Below the pieces are notes generated by a model that did no database searches, was not told the DNA's origin, and was given only the letters and a program-made list of their open reading frames with translations. Positions 7,632-16,421 of a DNA stretch of 64,000 bases are shown here, in pieces. The position numbers and the translations under genes are program-made. Source of the DNA: Clostridia bacterium (GTDB lineage Bacteria > Bacillota > Clostridia > Oscillospirales > Ruminococcaceae); contig RZZW01000001.1 of NCBI GenBank assembly GCA_009929695.1, forward strand, positions 124,001 to 188,000, given 5' to 3'. The first letter of the stretch is position 1; each line of letters opens with the position of its first letter.

Positions 7632-8567
7632 TCACGGCGCTTCGTTTAAATCGCTTATAAGCGCCGCTGTGCGCACCTTTGCGCCTTCGCTGTTTAGGTG
7701 GTTGTTTGTGTTGTAGAAATATTTTTCGTCCATAACGCCGTCGGATAGGTTACCAAGCCATTTTATATCGCATTCGGCTTCAAGGCGGGCTTCGAGTGCA
7801 TTTACGCCGTCTATGCCGTCTATAAGCGCAAGGCGGTCAAACGTGGCATAGGTCAGATACACCTCAGCGCCGCACTTTCCGGCGTAAGCGGCGACGGCGT
7901 TTAGCTGATTTATCACTTCATCGGTGACGATATCGGCTGTAACTGTCCGCGTGTCCTGCGTGTTGTAGCCGCTTTCTAAAATGCAATCGCGGTCAAACGT
8001 TATGTCGCCCCAATATCCGTAGCCTGCGGCGGTGTATTGCTCGTCATAGGTGAGCGGTGACGCGCCGTCTGTTTTCAGCGCGCCGAGCTTGCTTTTGGCG
8101 TAGCGCGAAAAGCTTGTGAGCATATTCGGAACATAAGACAGCGGCAGTTTTTTGATTACCGACGCGCGGTTTTCGGCTGCCATCCACACTGTTTCGTAGT
8201 CAATTCCGTTCTCGTACATCGAATATTCGGGCGCGATTATGACGATATCGCCATCGCCCAAATTGCCTTTTAGCTGTGCAAAATAAAATTCAAGCCCGAG
8301 ATAAGCCGTCGTGCCGAGGTTTATGCACGGCATACCTAGCGCGTTTTGAACGTCCTCGCTTATGACCGCATACGGTGCGCCCGAGCCGCCTATGATGACG
8401 ATTTTGGGCGATTTTGTGCTTGCGAGCACCTCTAGCTTATGCTGTGCGCCGCCCATCAAGCTTTTGCCGAACGAGGCGGGCTGTGCCTGCACATATGCAA
8501 AATATGCGGCAAAAGGCAGCAAAAGCGCGAGCGCGAACACGGAAAATTTTACAAAAAAGCGTTTCAA
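7632..8567 (-). CDS. SGNH-hydrolase-like protein partnered with MBOAT acyltransferase
   Basis: A 311-residue protein with an N-terminal signal anchor (FSVFALALLLPFAAYFAYV). IVIIGGSGAPY near residue 55 carries the candidate nucleophile Ser, NLGTTAYLGLEF follows, and NTNNHLNSEGA near 289 carries the candidate His. This order matches SGNH-fold acetyltransferase/esterase proteins such as AlgX/AlgJ/DltD. The gene starts only 18 nt after the MBOAT gene ends, so the two probably form an acyl-transfer pair: the MBOAT moves acyl groups across the membrane and this protein places them on a glycan. The acceptor is unknown. Confidence 0.75.
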   Translation of the reverse strand: MKRFFVKFSVFALALLLPFAAYFAYVQAQPASFGKSLMGGAQHKLEVLASTKSPKIVIIGGSGAPYAVISEDVQNALGMPCINLGTTAYLGLEFYFAQLKGNLGDGDIVIIAPEYSMYENGIDYETVWMAAENRASVIKKLPLSYVPNMLTSFSRYAKSKLGALKTDGASPLTYDEQYTAAGYGYWGDITFDRDCILESGYNTQDTRTVTADIVTDEVINQLNAVAAYAGKCGAEVYLTYATFDRLALIDGIDGVNALEARLEAECDIKWLGNLSDGVMDEKYFYNTNNHLNSEGAKVRTAALISDLNEAP

Positions 8568-8585
8568 AGCGTCGCCGCCCTTTCT

Positions 8586-10046
8586 TTAAAATTGAAAGTA
8601 GATAAATTCCGCCACTGTGCCCGCGGGCTGCGTGAAAATGGCGAGCATGACGCAAAACGCCAAAGCATAGCTGACGGCAAACCGCACAGGCGATTTTTGG
8701 CGGGCTAAAATCTCAAACGGCTGGCCCTTATACCGCCGCACAGCGTCGCAGGCAGCAAGCGCAGCGAACGATAAAATAATGCGAATGAGCACCGCCGACG
8801 TTATTCCGAGCGTTTCAAGCGCGACTGTAAAGCCCTGAACCGGAGCTGAAAGAGCATACGGCAAGCGCGCGAAAATTGTCAGCGCGTCTGATAAGCTGTT
8901 TGCGCGGAACGGTATCCAAAGCAAAACTACGAGCACAAGCGTGACAGCGGTTTCGATAAAAGCCTTTAAACGCGGCGCGTTTTTGAGCCATTTTTCGCGT
9001 TTTGGCAAGAGAAATACGTCGAGGCACAAAAGCAAGCCGTGGCAAAGCCCCCAGAGAACAAACGTGAGCTTTGCGCCGTGCCAAAGGCCGGACAGCAAGA
9101 ATGTTATGACGAGGTTTGCGAGATGCCTTGACACGCTGACGCGGCTGCCGCCGAGAGGGATATAGACGTAATCTGAAAACCATGTCGACAGCGAAATGTG
9201 CCAGCGCCGCCAAAATTCCTTTATGCTGCGCGCGAAATACGGCGCGTTGAAATTTTCCATAAGCTTAAAGCCGAGCAGCTTTGCACTGCCTATCGCGACA
9301 TCGGAATAGCCCGAAAAATCGCAGTAAATCTGCACTGCAAAAAGCGCTGTGGCGACGACGTAAGCCATTGGGCCGCAGGCGTTTATGTCGTTGTAGGCGG
9401 CGTCGACATACACGCCTATGAAATCGGCTATCGCAACCTTTTTGAAAAGCCCCCACGCGATTAAGCGAAGGCCATGCGCCCACTCGTCGGCATTCGGCTT
9501 ATGCTCGACGTGAAATTGCGGCAAAAGATTGACCGCGCGCTCGATGGGACCTGCGACTAACTGAGGGAAAAAGCTGACATATAATGCGTAAATGCCAAAA
9601 TGCTTTTCTGCCGGAAGTGCGCCGCGATAAACGTCTATCACATATGACAGCGTTTGAAACGTGTAAAAGCTTATTCCCACAGGCAAAAGCAGGTTGAGGC
9701 TTGGGACAAACGCGGGAATATGCAAAAACGAAAGCACGGACGCGCAAAGCCCCACGGCGAAATTGAGGTATTTAAAGACAAACAGCATGGCAAGGCTTAT
9801 GCCAACGCCGAGCGTGAGCCACAGCTTTTTTCGGCTTTGTGTTTTTGCGCGAGAAATAAGCAGCGCCGCCGCGTAGGACGTTGCTGTTGTTGTGAGTATG
9901 AGCGCCATGAGCTTTGCGCTCCAGCTCATATAAAATATGTAGCTTGCGACAAGCAAAAGCACCCAGCGCCTTTTTTGCGGCAGCGCCCAGTAAAGCGCGA
10001 GCACCACAGGCAAAAACACCGCATATTGCCATGAATTGAAGAGCAT
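8586..10046 (-). CDS. MBOAT family O-acyltransferase (AlgI/DltB-like)
   Basis: A 486-residue membrane-bound O-acyltransferase with about 11 transmembrane segments. LLPVGISFYTFQTLSYVIDVYRG (start ~130; the LPxGISFYTFQ signature) and EFWRRWHISLSTWFSDYVY followed by HGAKLTFVLWG near 320 give the conserved His. ATG at 10046 follows GAGGTC by 4 nt; the upstream in-frame codon used by a longer reading lies in the RBS. Family members transfer acetyl or alanyl groups to alginate, teichoic acid or peptidoglycan. Here the partner is the SGNH protein downstream. Confidence 0.92.
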   Translation of the reverse strand: MLFNSWQYAVFLPVVLALYWALPQKRRWVLLLVASYIFYMSWSAKLMALILTTTATSYAAALLISRAKTQSRKKLWLTLGVGISLAMLFVFKYLNFAVGLCASVLSFLHIPAFVPSLNLLLPVGISFYTFQTLSYVIDVYRGALPAEKHFGIYALYVSFFPQLVAGPIERAVNLLPQFHVEHKPNADEWAHGLRLIAWGLFKKVAIADFIGVYVDAAYNDINACGPMAYVVATALFAVQIYCDFSGYSDVAIGSAKLLGFKLMENFNAPYFARSIKEFWRRWHISLSTWFSDYVYIPLGGSRVSVSRHLANLVITFLLSGLWHGAKLTFVLWGLCHGLLLCLDVFLLPKREKWLKNAPRLKAFIETAVTLVLVVLLWIPFRANSLSDALTIFARLPYALSAPVQGFTVALETLGITSAVLIRIILSFAALAACDAVRRYKGQPFEILARQKSPVRFAVSYALAFCVMLAIFTQPAGTVAEFIYFQF

Positions 10047-10066
10047 AATTGACCTCATAATTTCAA

Positions 10067-10097
10067 AATAGCCTTGACGAAAAACGTCAAGGCTATT
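10067..10097 (-). terminator. Hairpin after serA
   Basis: A 13-bp perfect stem AATAGCCTTGACG / CGTCAAGGCTATT with loop of five A lies between the serA stop and the MBOAT start. The following T run on the minus strand is short (TTTGAAATT), so termination may be partial. Confidence 0.7.
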
Positions 10098-10118
10098 GTA
10101 ACATATATTGATAAAAAA

Positions 10119-11282
10119 TTAAACTATGCGAACGCGGATAACGTTTTCGTGCTGTGAAATCGTTTCGGCGAAATCGTCGGGGACGCTGCCTGTGGCGTCT
10201 AGCATGGTGTAGGCGGTATTCCCTTTTGATTTATTGACCATGTTGTCAATGTTAAGCCCCGCTTTGCCTGCGGACTCTGTGATAACAGCCAAAATGCCCG
10301 GGACATTTTTGTGGATAATGCACACACGGCAGCCTGCGGCGCGCGGCATTGACACAGCGGGGAAATTGACGCTGTGGGTGATGTTGCCGTTTAAGAGGTA
10401 ATCGCTTATCTCATCTGCCGCCATGACTGCGCAGTTGTCCTCGCTTTCGGGCGTTGACGCGCCGAGGTGCGGGACGCAGATGCAGCCGTCGACATCGAGC
10501 AGCTCGTCTGTGGGGAAATCTGTGATATATGACGCAACTCTGCCTGTTTTGAGCGCGCTGATTATCGACGAAGTGTCGACAAGCTCGCCGCGGGCGAAGT
10601 TGAGTATGCGCACGCCGTGCTTCATTTGTGCGATGCTCTGCTCATTTATAAAGCCCTTTGTGTCGGCCGTCATGGGCATATGCACGGTGATATAGTCGCA
10701 CTGCGCTATAATATCCGAAAGGTTTATGCAATGCTTTACGCTGCGCGACAAATTCCACGCCGCGTCGATGCTGATATACGGGTCGTAGCCGAGCACCTCC
10801 ATGCCGAGGTGAACGCCCATGTTTGCGACCTTTACGCCGATTGCGCCAAGCCCGATTACGCCTAGCTTTTTGCCCGCGAGCTCAGGCCCGACGAACTGTC
10901 CCTTGCCTTTTTCGACAAGCTTTGCGACGGCTTCGCCCTGACCTTTGAGCGTTTTTGCCCACTCGATGCCCTTCACAACGCCGCGGCTTGACAGCACAAG
11001 GCCGCCTAAAACAAGCTCTTTAACAGCGTTTGCGTTTGCGCCCGGTGTGTTGAAAACGACGATGCCTTCCTCGGCACATTTGTCGACTGGAATATTATTC
11101 GTACCCGCACCCGCGCGTGCTATCGCGAGCAGGGATTTAGGCATTTCCATATCGTGCATGGCGGCGCTGCGGACTAAAATGCCCTCGGGCTGTGCGTCCT
11201 CTGCGTCAACGGCAAAAAGGTTTGAGGAAAGACGCTCAAGACCCTTTGGCGAAATGCTGTTTAGTGTTTTGATATTGTACAT
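10119..11282 (-). CDS. serA: D-3-phosphoglycerate dehydrogenase
   Basis: A 387-residue short-form PGDH for the first step of serine synthesis. The NAD-binding loop is GLGAIGVKVANMG (~149-161), followed by NFARGELVD with the active-site Arg region and VPHLGASTPESEDNC with the catalytic His. A C-terminal ACT domain (CRVCIIHKNVPGILAVIT onward) is the usual serine-sensing module. The intervening domain of long PGDHs is missing. The ATG shares a base with the serC stop (TAATG), so serC-serA is a coupled operon. serB is not in the window. Confidence 0.95.
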   Translation of the reverse strand: MYNIKTLNSISPKGLERLSSNLFAVDAEDAQPEGILVRSAAMHDMEMPKSLLAIARAGAGTNNIPVDKCAEEGIVVFNTPGANANAVKELVLGGLVLSSRGVVKGIEWAKTLKGQGEAVAKLVEKGKGQFVGPELAGKKLGVIGLGAIGVKVANMGVHLGMEVLGYDPYISIDAAWNLSRSVKHCINLSDIIAQCDYITVHMPMTADTKGFINEQSIAQMKHGVRILNFARGELVDTSSIISALKTGRVASYITDFPTDELLDVDGCICVPHLGASTPESEDNCAVMAADEISDYLLNGNITHSVNFPAVSMPRAAGCRVCIIHKNVPGILAVITESAGKAGLNIDNMVNKSKGNTAYTMLDATGSVPDDFAETISQHENVIRVRIV

Positions 11283-12370
11283 TATGCGTTTTCCTCCTCA
11301 AATTTTTTCATGAACTCGACAAGCTTGTCGACGCCCTCGGCGGGCATGGCGTTATAGATAGATGCGCGCATACCGCCTACACTGCGGTGGCCTTTGAGGT
11401 TGACAAAGCCCGCTTTTGTGCTCTCTTCGCAGAACTTTTTGTCAAGCTCTTCGCTCGGCGAGGTGAACGTGACATTCATCATGCTGCGGTCGGGCTTATT
11501 GACGGGGTTGTTGAAGAATTTGCTGTTGTCGATGAAGTCATACAGCTTTGCGGCTTTAGTCTCGTTGAGCTTTTGCATATTTGCAAGGCCGCCGATGTCA
11601 TTTTCGAGCCATTTGAGAACAAGACCCATCATGTAGATGCAGTAGCACGGCGGTGTGTTGTACATGCTTTCGGCGTCGATTAATGTTTTATAATCGAGCA
11701 TGGCAGGGCGAGCGATATCTGTGCGTGTATTTTCTAGTAGGTCATCGCGCACAATAGCAACAGCCATACCTGCGGGGGCGACGTTTTTCTGAACGCCAAA
11801 GTAAATTACGCCGTATTTTGAAACGTCGACAGGCTCGCTCATTATGCAGCTTGACATATCAGCGATGAGCGGAATGCCGTCCACCTGCGGCAGCTTTGTG
11901 AAGCGCGTGCCGTATATTGTATTATTTTGGCAGATGTGGATATAGCTGGCATTTTTAGAGTATTCAATTTTGTCAACGTCGGGGATATATGTAAAGTTTT
12001 TATCCTTGCTTGACGCGACGACCTTTGCCTCGCCGAATTTTGCAGCTTCCTTTTGGGCTTTGCCGGAGAACTGGCCTGTGACGAGGTAGTCCGCCTCGCC
12101 TGTCGTCATGAAATTCATCGGAACCATTGCGAACTGCGTTGACGCGCCGCCCTGAATGAAGCCGACCTTATAATTATCGGGTATGGAAAGCACACGGCGC
12201 AGGGACGCCTCTGTCTCCTTGATGATTGCGTCGTACACCTTACTGCGGTGGCTCATCTCCATAACGGACTGACCGGACGTGCCGTACTCCACCAATTCGG
12301 ATTGTGCTGTTTTTAGGACAGACTCCGGCAGCATAGACGGACCTGCACTGAAATTATAAACGCGTGCCAT
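11282..12370 (-). CDS. serC: Phosphoserine aminotransferase
   Basis: A 362-residue PLP aminotransferase (fold type I) converting 3-phosphohydroxypyruvate and glutamate to phosphoserine. It opens with VYNFSAGPSMLPESVL, the family signature. ASTQFAMVPMNFM follows, ADMSSCIMS precedes, and GVQKNVAPAGM (~193) holds the PLP lysine. The C terminus GHRSVGGMRASIYNAMP is typical. An AGGGAGG RBS lies 7 nt before ATG. A consensus promoter (12430-12457) drives the serC-serA pair. Confidence 0.96.
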   Translation of the reverse strand: MARVYNFSAGPSMLPESVLKTAQSELVEYGTSGQSVMEMSHRSKVYDAIIKETEASLRRVLSIPDNYKVGFIQGGASTQFAMVPMNFMTTGEADYLVTGQFSGKAQKEAAKFGEAKVVASSKDKNFTYIPDVDKIEYSKNASYIHICQNNTIYGTRFTKLPQVDGIPLIADMSSCIMSEPVDVSKYGVIYFGVQKNVAPAGMAVAIVRDDLLENTRTDIARPAMLDYKTLIDAESMYNTPPCYCIYMMGLVLKWLENDIGGLANMQKLNETKAAKLYDFIDNSKFFNNPVNKPDRSMMNVTFTSPSEELDKKFCEESTKAGFVNLKGHRSVGGMRASIYNAMPAEGVDKLVEFMKKFEEENA

Positions 12371-12429
12371 AATATTTTCCTCCCTATATATCCTTTTCTC
12401 ACTTTACAACAGCAAAGTATATAACTTTT

Positions 12430-12457
12430 ATTATAGATTATTTAGCCGTGATGTCAA
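12430..12457 (-). promoter_or_regulatory. Sigma-A-type promoter for serC-serA
   Basis: On the minus strand TTGACA (12452-12457), 16-nt spacer, TATAAT (12430-12435). Both hexamers are perfect. It lies about 60 nt upstream of serC. Confidence 0.8.
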
Positions 12458-12585
12458 CTGAAAATTGCATAAATCCACCATTTTTCGTCAATGTGACACA
12501 GTTACGGAACGGATATTGACACATATGGTATATTTTAGGTAAAGCAAACGCTTTGTACATATTGAATATGAAGGAGATATATTTT

Positions 12586-12897
12586 ATGAGTATTACAACA
12601 ATTACGTCCGCAAACTATGAAGCCGAGGTCATGCAGTCTGACAAGCCTGTTATGATTGATTTTTGGGCGAGCTGGTGTGGCCCTTGCAAAATGCTTTCTC
12701 CGATTGTTGACGAGATAGCGGAAGAAACTCCGTCTGTCAAGGTGTGCAAAATAAACATCGACGAACAGCCGCATTTGGCGGAAAAGTTCGGCGTAATGAG
12801 CATCCCGACGCTCGTTTTAATCAAAAACGGCGAGGTCGTAAACACATCGGTGGGATTGAAGCCGAAAAGTGCTGTTAAGAGCTTTATTGAGGGATAA
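12586..12897 (+). CDS. trxA: Thioredoxin
   Basis: A 103-residue classical thioredoxin: MIDFWASWCGPCKMLSP carries the WCGPC redox site, followed by KVCKINIDEQPHLAEKFGVMSIPTLVLIKNGE with the cis-Pro loop SIPT. ATG at 12586 follows AAGGAG by 10 nt; the longer in-frame start 33 nt upstream would cover the RBS. A TTGACA at 12516-12521 lies upstream but without a good -10 at normal spacing. It is convergent with the Crp/Fnr gene across a cloverleaf repeat. Confidence 0.95.
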   Translation: MSITTITSANYEAEVMQSDKPVMIDFWASWCGPCKMLSPIVDEIAEETPSVKVCKINIDEQPHLAEKFGVMSIPTLVLIKNGEVVNTSVGLKPKSAVKSFIEG

Positions 12898-12900
12898 ATA

Positions 12901-13076
12901 AAAGAAGATAGAAGAAAGAAAAAAGAAAAAATTAATGTGTGACGGCTGCGCCGTCACATCTAAATAAATAGAGCGTCTACACTTGATTTACACAAAATCT
13001 TACGTAGACGCTCTACTTATTATAATGTTACCGCAACGCGGTAACTCCTTACTTTTTCTTTCTTCTATCTTCTTTT
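12901..13076. repeat. Purine-arm cloverleaf element, copy 2 (four-way junction)
   Basis: Outer arms of about 22 bp pair almost perfectly (AAAGAAGATAGAAGAAAGAA at 12901 and its complement ending 13076). Inside are three further perfect hairpins: GTGACGGCTGCGCCGTCAC (12939-12957), TAGAGCGTCTAC with GTAGACGCTCTA (about 12969-13015) and GTTACCGCAACGCGGTAAC (13027-13045). The fold is a cloverleaf. It fills the whole gap between convergent trxA and crp-like genes and may terminate both. Confidence 0.8.
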
Positions 13077-13754
13077 TTATTTCGTTAATTCTCTTAATTT
13101 CGCTTTATCAAGAATTTTTACTTCTCCGCGTGACAGCTTCACTATTCCCTCTCCGGCGAAATATTTCATCATGCGGCTGACTACTTCTCTTGCGCTGCCC
13201 ATGTATTTGGCTATTTGCTCATGCGTCATGCAGAGGGTGTCGCTGCCTGTTTTGGCTGTTTCGTCTAGCAGAAAAATTGCAAGGCGCTTATCTGCGCTCA
13301 TGAAAAGTATCTGCTGCATCGCCCACATAACGTCCGAAAAGCGCCTTGTTGTCAGCTCGTATGCAAAGCTTTTTAAATAGATATTTTTGTCGGCAATGCG
13401 GCTGAAAACAGGTGCGCTTACGAGCACGGCCTCCGTCTCCTCCTCTGCGTCTATCTGCACGTCAAAGGTTATCGCGTCGAGCACGCAGGACGCTGACAGT
13501 ATGCACACGTCCTTTGCGAAAAGGCGGTAAAGCGTGACGTCGCGCCCGTCCTCCGAAAGCATATATGTGCGAAGCTGGCCGCGCTTTATGAAAAGTATTC
13601 CGATGCAGTTTTCGCCGCCCGAAAAAACATTTTCGCCTTTTTTATATGTAACAGTACACGACGTTTCGCAGATATTTGCCTTTTCGTCGCCTGTCAATTT
13701 GTCCCAAAACGGAAATTCTTCAAAAAATTTAATACATCCAGTGCCAAGTGGCAT
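13077..13754 (-). CDS. Crp/Fnr family transcriptional regulator
   Basis: A 225-residue regulator. Residues ~15-125 form the cyclic-nucleotide-binding-like beta barrel (KGENVFSGGENCIGILFIKRGQL); the C terminus is a Crp winged helix (CMTHEQIAKYMGSAREVVSRMMKYF). There is one Cys pair near the N terminus (ANICETSCTV) but not the four-Cys pattern of FNR, so a classical oxygen-labile cluster is uncertain. Effector is unknown. It could be the activator acting at the palindrome upstream of the ferredoxin-cupin-hcp operon, since HcpR-type regulators belong to this family; that link is inference. Confidence 0.88.
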   Translation of the reverse strand: MPLGTGCIKFFEEFPFWDKLTGDEKANICETSCTVTYKKGENVFSGGENCIGILFIKRGQLRTYMLSEDGRDVTLYRLFAKDVCILSASCVLDAITFDVQIDAEEETEAVLVSAPVFSRIADKNIYLKSFAYELTTRRFSDVMWAMQQILFMSADKRLAIFLLDETAKTGSDTLCMTHEQIAKYMGSAREVVSRMMKYFAGEGIVKLSRGEVKILDKAKLRELTK

Positions 13755-13872
13755 AATTTAACACCTTCTTTTTTATCATTGTAGCATTTTTTGCGCGCAT
13801 AGTACAGCCTTTAAATTGACACGTTTGCCATCGCGTGATATATTTAACAAAAAGGTTGGAGGTGGCGTTACG

Positions 13873-14052
13873 ATTACTTTTGTAATTATTGCCGCGGTGA
13901 TTGATATTTCGGGGCGCATTGCCACCCTGCTTGTTTTGATGCAGCACAGCGCCGTGAAAACGCTGACGTTTCGCACATGGACACTGCTTTGCGCGTTTTT
14001 AAATTTTGCGTGGGTGTTTTATTTTCCGTTTGGATACAAAAAAGGAGATTGA
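13873..14052 (+). CDS. Small two-helix membrane protein, PLDc_N-like
   Basis: A 59-residue reading frame with two hydrophobic helices (ITFVIIAAVIDISG and TWTLLCAFLNFAWVFYF) and a basic end GYKKGD, which resembles the small phospholipase-D-N-terminal-like membrane proteins of Firmicutes. GGAGGT (13858-13863) lies 9 nt before an ATT codon; no ATG, GTG or TTG exists at usable spacing, so a rare ATT start is proposed. A TTG start at 13816 would add 19 residues upstream of the RBS. It ends 2 nt before the aldo/keto reductase start. Function unknown. Confidence 0.55.
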   Translation: MTFVIIAAVIDISGRIATLLVLMQHSAVKTLTFRTWTLLCAFLNFAWVFYFPFGYKKGD

Positions 14053-14054
14053 TT

Positions 14055-15077
14055 ATGTTTACAGCTAACGAAAGCAGATATGCCAATATGCCATATGCCG
14101 CGAGCGGGAAATCGGGGCTTATGCTGCCCAAAATTTCGCTTGGGCTTTGGCAAAATTTCGGCTCTAACGACAGCTTTGACAACATGCGCGCCATGCTGCG
14201 AACAGCCGTTGACGCGGGGATAACCATGCTTGACCTCGCGAACAACTACGGCCCTGTCGGCGGCAGCGCGGAGGAAAATTTCGGCAGCATATTTAAAAAA
14301 GACCTCGCGCCGTACCGCGACGAGCTGCTCATAAGCTCAAAGGCGGGATATTTTATGTGGAACGGCCCTTACGGCGACGGCGGAAGCAGAAAATATCTTA
14401 TGGCGTCTGTCGACCAAAGCTTAAAGCGCACGGGACTTGAGTATTTTGATATTTTTTATCATCACCGCATGACTCCTGAAACGCCACTTGAGGAGACTAT
14501 GGGCGCGCTTGCGTCTATTGTCGCGAGCGGCAAGGCGTTGTATGTCGGGCTTTCAAACTACGACGGCGAGACGGCAAAGCGTGCCGCCGCGATACTTGAC
14601 GAGCTTCACTGCCCGTTTGTAATCTGCCAAAACCGCTATTCGATGCTCGACCGCGCGATTGAGGAAAACGGACTGCTTGATTTCTGCGAGGAAAACGGCA
14701 AGGGCATAATCGCTTTCAGCCCGCTTGCGCAGGGGCTTTTGACGAGCCGATATTTAAAGGGCATACCCGAGGGCAGCCGCATTGCAAAGGCGGAGAAAAC
14801 AAATTCAGGCTTTTTGCGTCAAAACATGCTGACACCCGAGAGGATAACGCAGATTAACGAATTAAATGACATCGCCGCCGCGCGCGGGCAGACCTTAGCG
14901 CAGCTTGCTTTGTCTTGGGTGCTTGACTGCAAGGCTGTTACAAGCGTGCTTATTGGCGCGTCAAGCCCCGCGCAGATAACCGAAAACGCCGCCGTGGCAG
15001 CCGCCGCGCCGCTGACCTTTGACGAGCGCGAAGCGATAGAAGCCGCCGTGAGCAAGGGTGGGCGGCTACAGAGGTAA
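14055..15077 (+). CDS. Aldo/keto reductase (L-glyceraldehyde-3-phosphate reductase type)
   Basis: A 340-residue NADPH-dependent aldo/keto reductase. Catalytic tetrad residues are in DLANNYGP (Asp, Tyr), SSKAGYFMW (Lys) and FYHHRMTPETPLEET (His). The cofactor-binding end ALSWVLDCKAVTSVLIGAS is typical. The N-terminal GLWQNFGSNDSFDN and YMWNGPYG-like segment are those of the YghZ/Gpr subgroup, which reduces methylglyoxal and L-glyceraldehyde 3-phosphate. ATG at 14055 follows AAGGAG; the longer reading frame overlaps the small membrane gene and is rejected. Confidence 0.92.
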   Translation: MFTANESRYANMPYAASGKSGLMLPKISLGLWQNFGSNDSFDNMRAMLRTAVDAGITMLDLANNYGPVGGSAEENFGSIFKKDLAPYRDELLISSKAGYFMWNGPYGDGGSRKYLMASVDQSLKRTGLEYFDIFYHHRMTPETPLEETMGALASIVASGKALYVGLSNYDGETAKRAAAILDELHCPFVICQNRYSMLDRAIEENGLLDFCEENGKGIIAFSPLAQGLLTSRYLKGIPEGSRIAKAEKTNSGFLRQNMLTPERITQINELNDIAAARGQTLAQLALSWVLDCKAVTSVLIGASSPAQITENAAVAAAAPLTFDEREAIEAAVSKGGRLQR

Positions 15078-15082
15078 GTTGT

Positions 15083-15841
15083 ATGAAGGCTAAGGGCGCT
15101 GACTGGTACAAGCATGGGTGGACGCTCGACATCAAAAATCAGTCTTGGGTCGAGGACACTGAAAACGAGGTTGATTTCATAATCAAAACGCTTGGGCTTA
15201 CCGGCGGCGAGCGCATACTTGATTTAGCCTGCGGCTATGGGCGGCACGCGCTTTGCCTTGCCGAAAGGGACTTTGAGGTTATGGGCGTTGATATCACTAA
15301 GGCGTATATTGACGATGCGGCAAAGACAGCCGCCGAGCGCGGCCTTACGGCTGAATTTATACAGGCTGATATACGCGAAATCAACTTTGAAAACGAGTTT
15401 GACGTGGTGCTGAATTTAGCTGACGGTGCGATTGGATATCTTGAAAACGACGAGGAAAACTTAAAGATATTTGATGTGATTTCGCGCGCGCTTAAAAGCG
15501 GCGGCAAGCATTTTATGGATATTTGCAACGCGGAGCACGCAGAGTATTATTTTCCGCGTTCAAACTGGGAGGCTGGCGAAACGGCGCTTGCGTTGTCGCA
15601 GTTTGATTGGGACAGCAAGACCCGCAGAATGCTGTTTGGCGGCTGTGACATACCGTATGGCGAGGCGGCGCAAAAGCCGCAAATTCCCGCAGGCGACCCA
15701 ACGCGGTTATATTCAATTGACGAGATTGCAGAGATTTTTGAGCAGCGAGGAATGAAAATTGTTGACAGCTTTTCAGATTATCACGGCACAGCGGCATCAT
15801 TTAAAAAGCTGCAATTGATAGTTTATTCTGCAAAGCTGTGA
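15083..15841 (+). CDS. Class I SAM-dependent methyltransferase
   Basis: A 252-residue methyltransferase. Motif I is ILDLACGYGRHALCLAERD (49-67), followed by VMGVDIT (motif II acidic residue) and IQADIREINFENEFDVVLN (motif III-IV region). It starts 5 nt after the aldo/keto reductase, so they are cotranscribed. The target is unknown; the overall form matches small-molecule methyltransferases annotated as UbiE-like rather than an RNA enzyme. Confidence 0.88.
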   Translation: MKAKGADWYKHGWTLDIKNQSWVEDTENEVDFIIKTLGLTGGERILDLACGYGRHALCLAERDFEVMGVDITKAYIDDAAKTAAERGLTAEFIQADIREINFENEFDVVLNLADGAIGYLENDEENLKIFDVISRALKSGGKHFMDICNAEHAEYYFPRSNWEAGETALALSQFDWDSKTRRMLFGGCDIPYGEAAQKPQIPAGDPTRLYSIDEIAEIFEQRGMKIVDSFSDYHGTAASFKKLQLIVYSAKL

Positions 15842-15997
15842 GTTTGCGCAGGCCTTGCGGGGTGTCGAGGACGCCGCCCCCTAAAGGGTAAGGCTTTTTT
15901 GAGGGGGGGGGATCTTCCCTTGCCCTACGGTGAATTTTGTAAATATTTTAGCGTAACAGCATTTGAACCTTACGAAACAAATGGAAGGTGCTTATTT

Positions 15998-16204
15998 ATG
16001 AAAAGAAAATATAGTCAAGACGAAGTTTGGCAACATATGTCGGGCAGAATATATTTTAACCGAGATGATTTGAACATTTTTGTAAGAAGAAAAACTGTTG
16101 CTTCTTGGACTATGAATTTAGGCAACTGCTTTTCTTGGATTATTATGTGCGGTGCGTTACTTGGCATTGCTATTATATTGGCAAGTATATTTCGTTTGCA
16201 GTGA
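15998..16204 (+). CDS. DUF5808-like small membrane protein
   Basis: A 68-residue protein: YFNRDDLNIFVRRK followed by TMNLGNCFSWII and one transmembrane helix (ILASIF end). The pattern yFNxDDxxxFVxx-x-x-xxxNxxxxxxW fits the DUF5808 domain, usually found at the end of small or DUF1648-type membrane proteins. ATG at 15998 follows GGAAGGTG; an upstream in-frame start would translate repeat-like DNA. Function is unknown. Confidence 0.7.
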   Translation: MKRKYSQDEVWQHMSGRIYFNRDDLNIFVRRKTVASWTMNLGNCFSWIIMCGALLGIAIILASIFRLQ

Positions 16205-16241
16205 TTTATAACGTTATGCCTCTCATGTGGACTTGTAACTT

Positions 16242-16320
16242 CGTAGGGAACGCATTGTATGCGTTCCGTTAGCTTTGAGCAAACCAGCGGCTTCGGAACG
16301 CATGAAATGCGTTCTTTACG
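16242..16320. repeat. GTAGGG-shell palindromes with AACGCAT core
   Basis: CGTAGGGAACGCATTGTATG then CGTTCCG (16242-16268) and its inverted partner beginning CGGAACGCATGAAATGCGTT (16294-16320, end degenerate TTTACG). Same shell as the other members, new core. It lies between convergent genes. Confidence 0.8.
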
Positions 16321-16381
16321 TTATGAATTTTATAAATAAGCACATAATTCTTGTTTCCCTAAATTATTTACAAACAAAAAC

Positions 16382-16410
16382 AGCCCCACCGCAAATTTTG
16401 CGGTGGGGCT
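16382..16410 (-). terminator. Terminator of the UgpC/MsmK-like gene
   Basis: Perfect GC-rich stem AGCCCCACCGCAA / TTGCGGTGGGGCT, followed on the minus strand by GTTTTTGTTTG. It lies 12 nt after the gene's stop. Confidence 0.88.
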
Positions 16411-16421
16411 TGATGTTTTGA

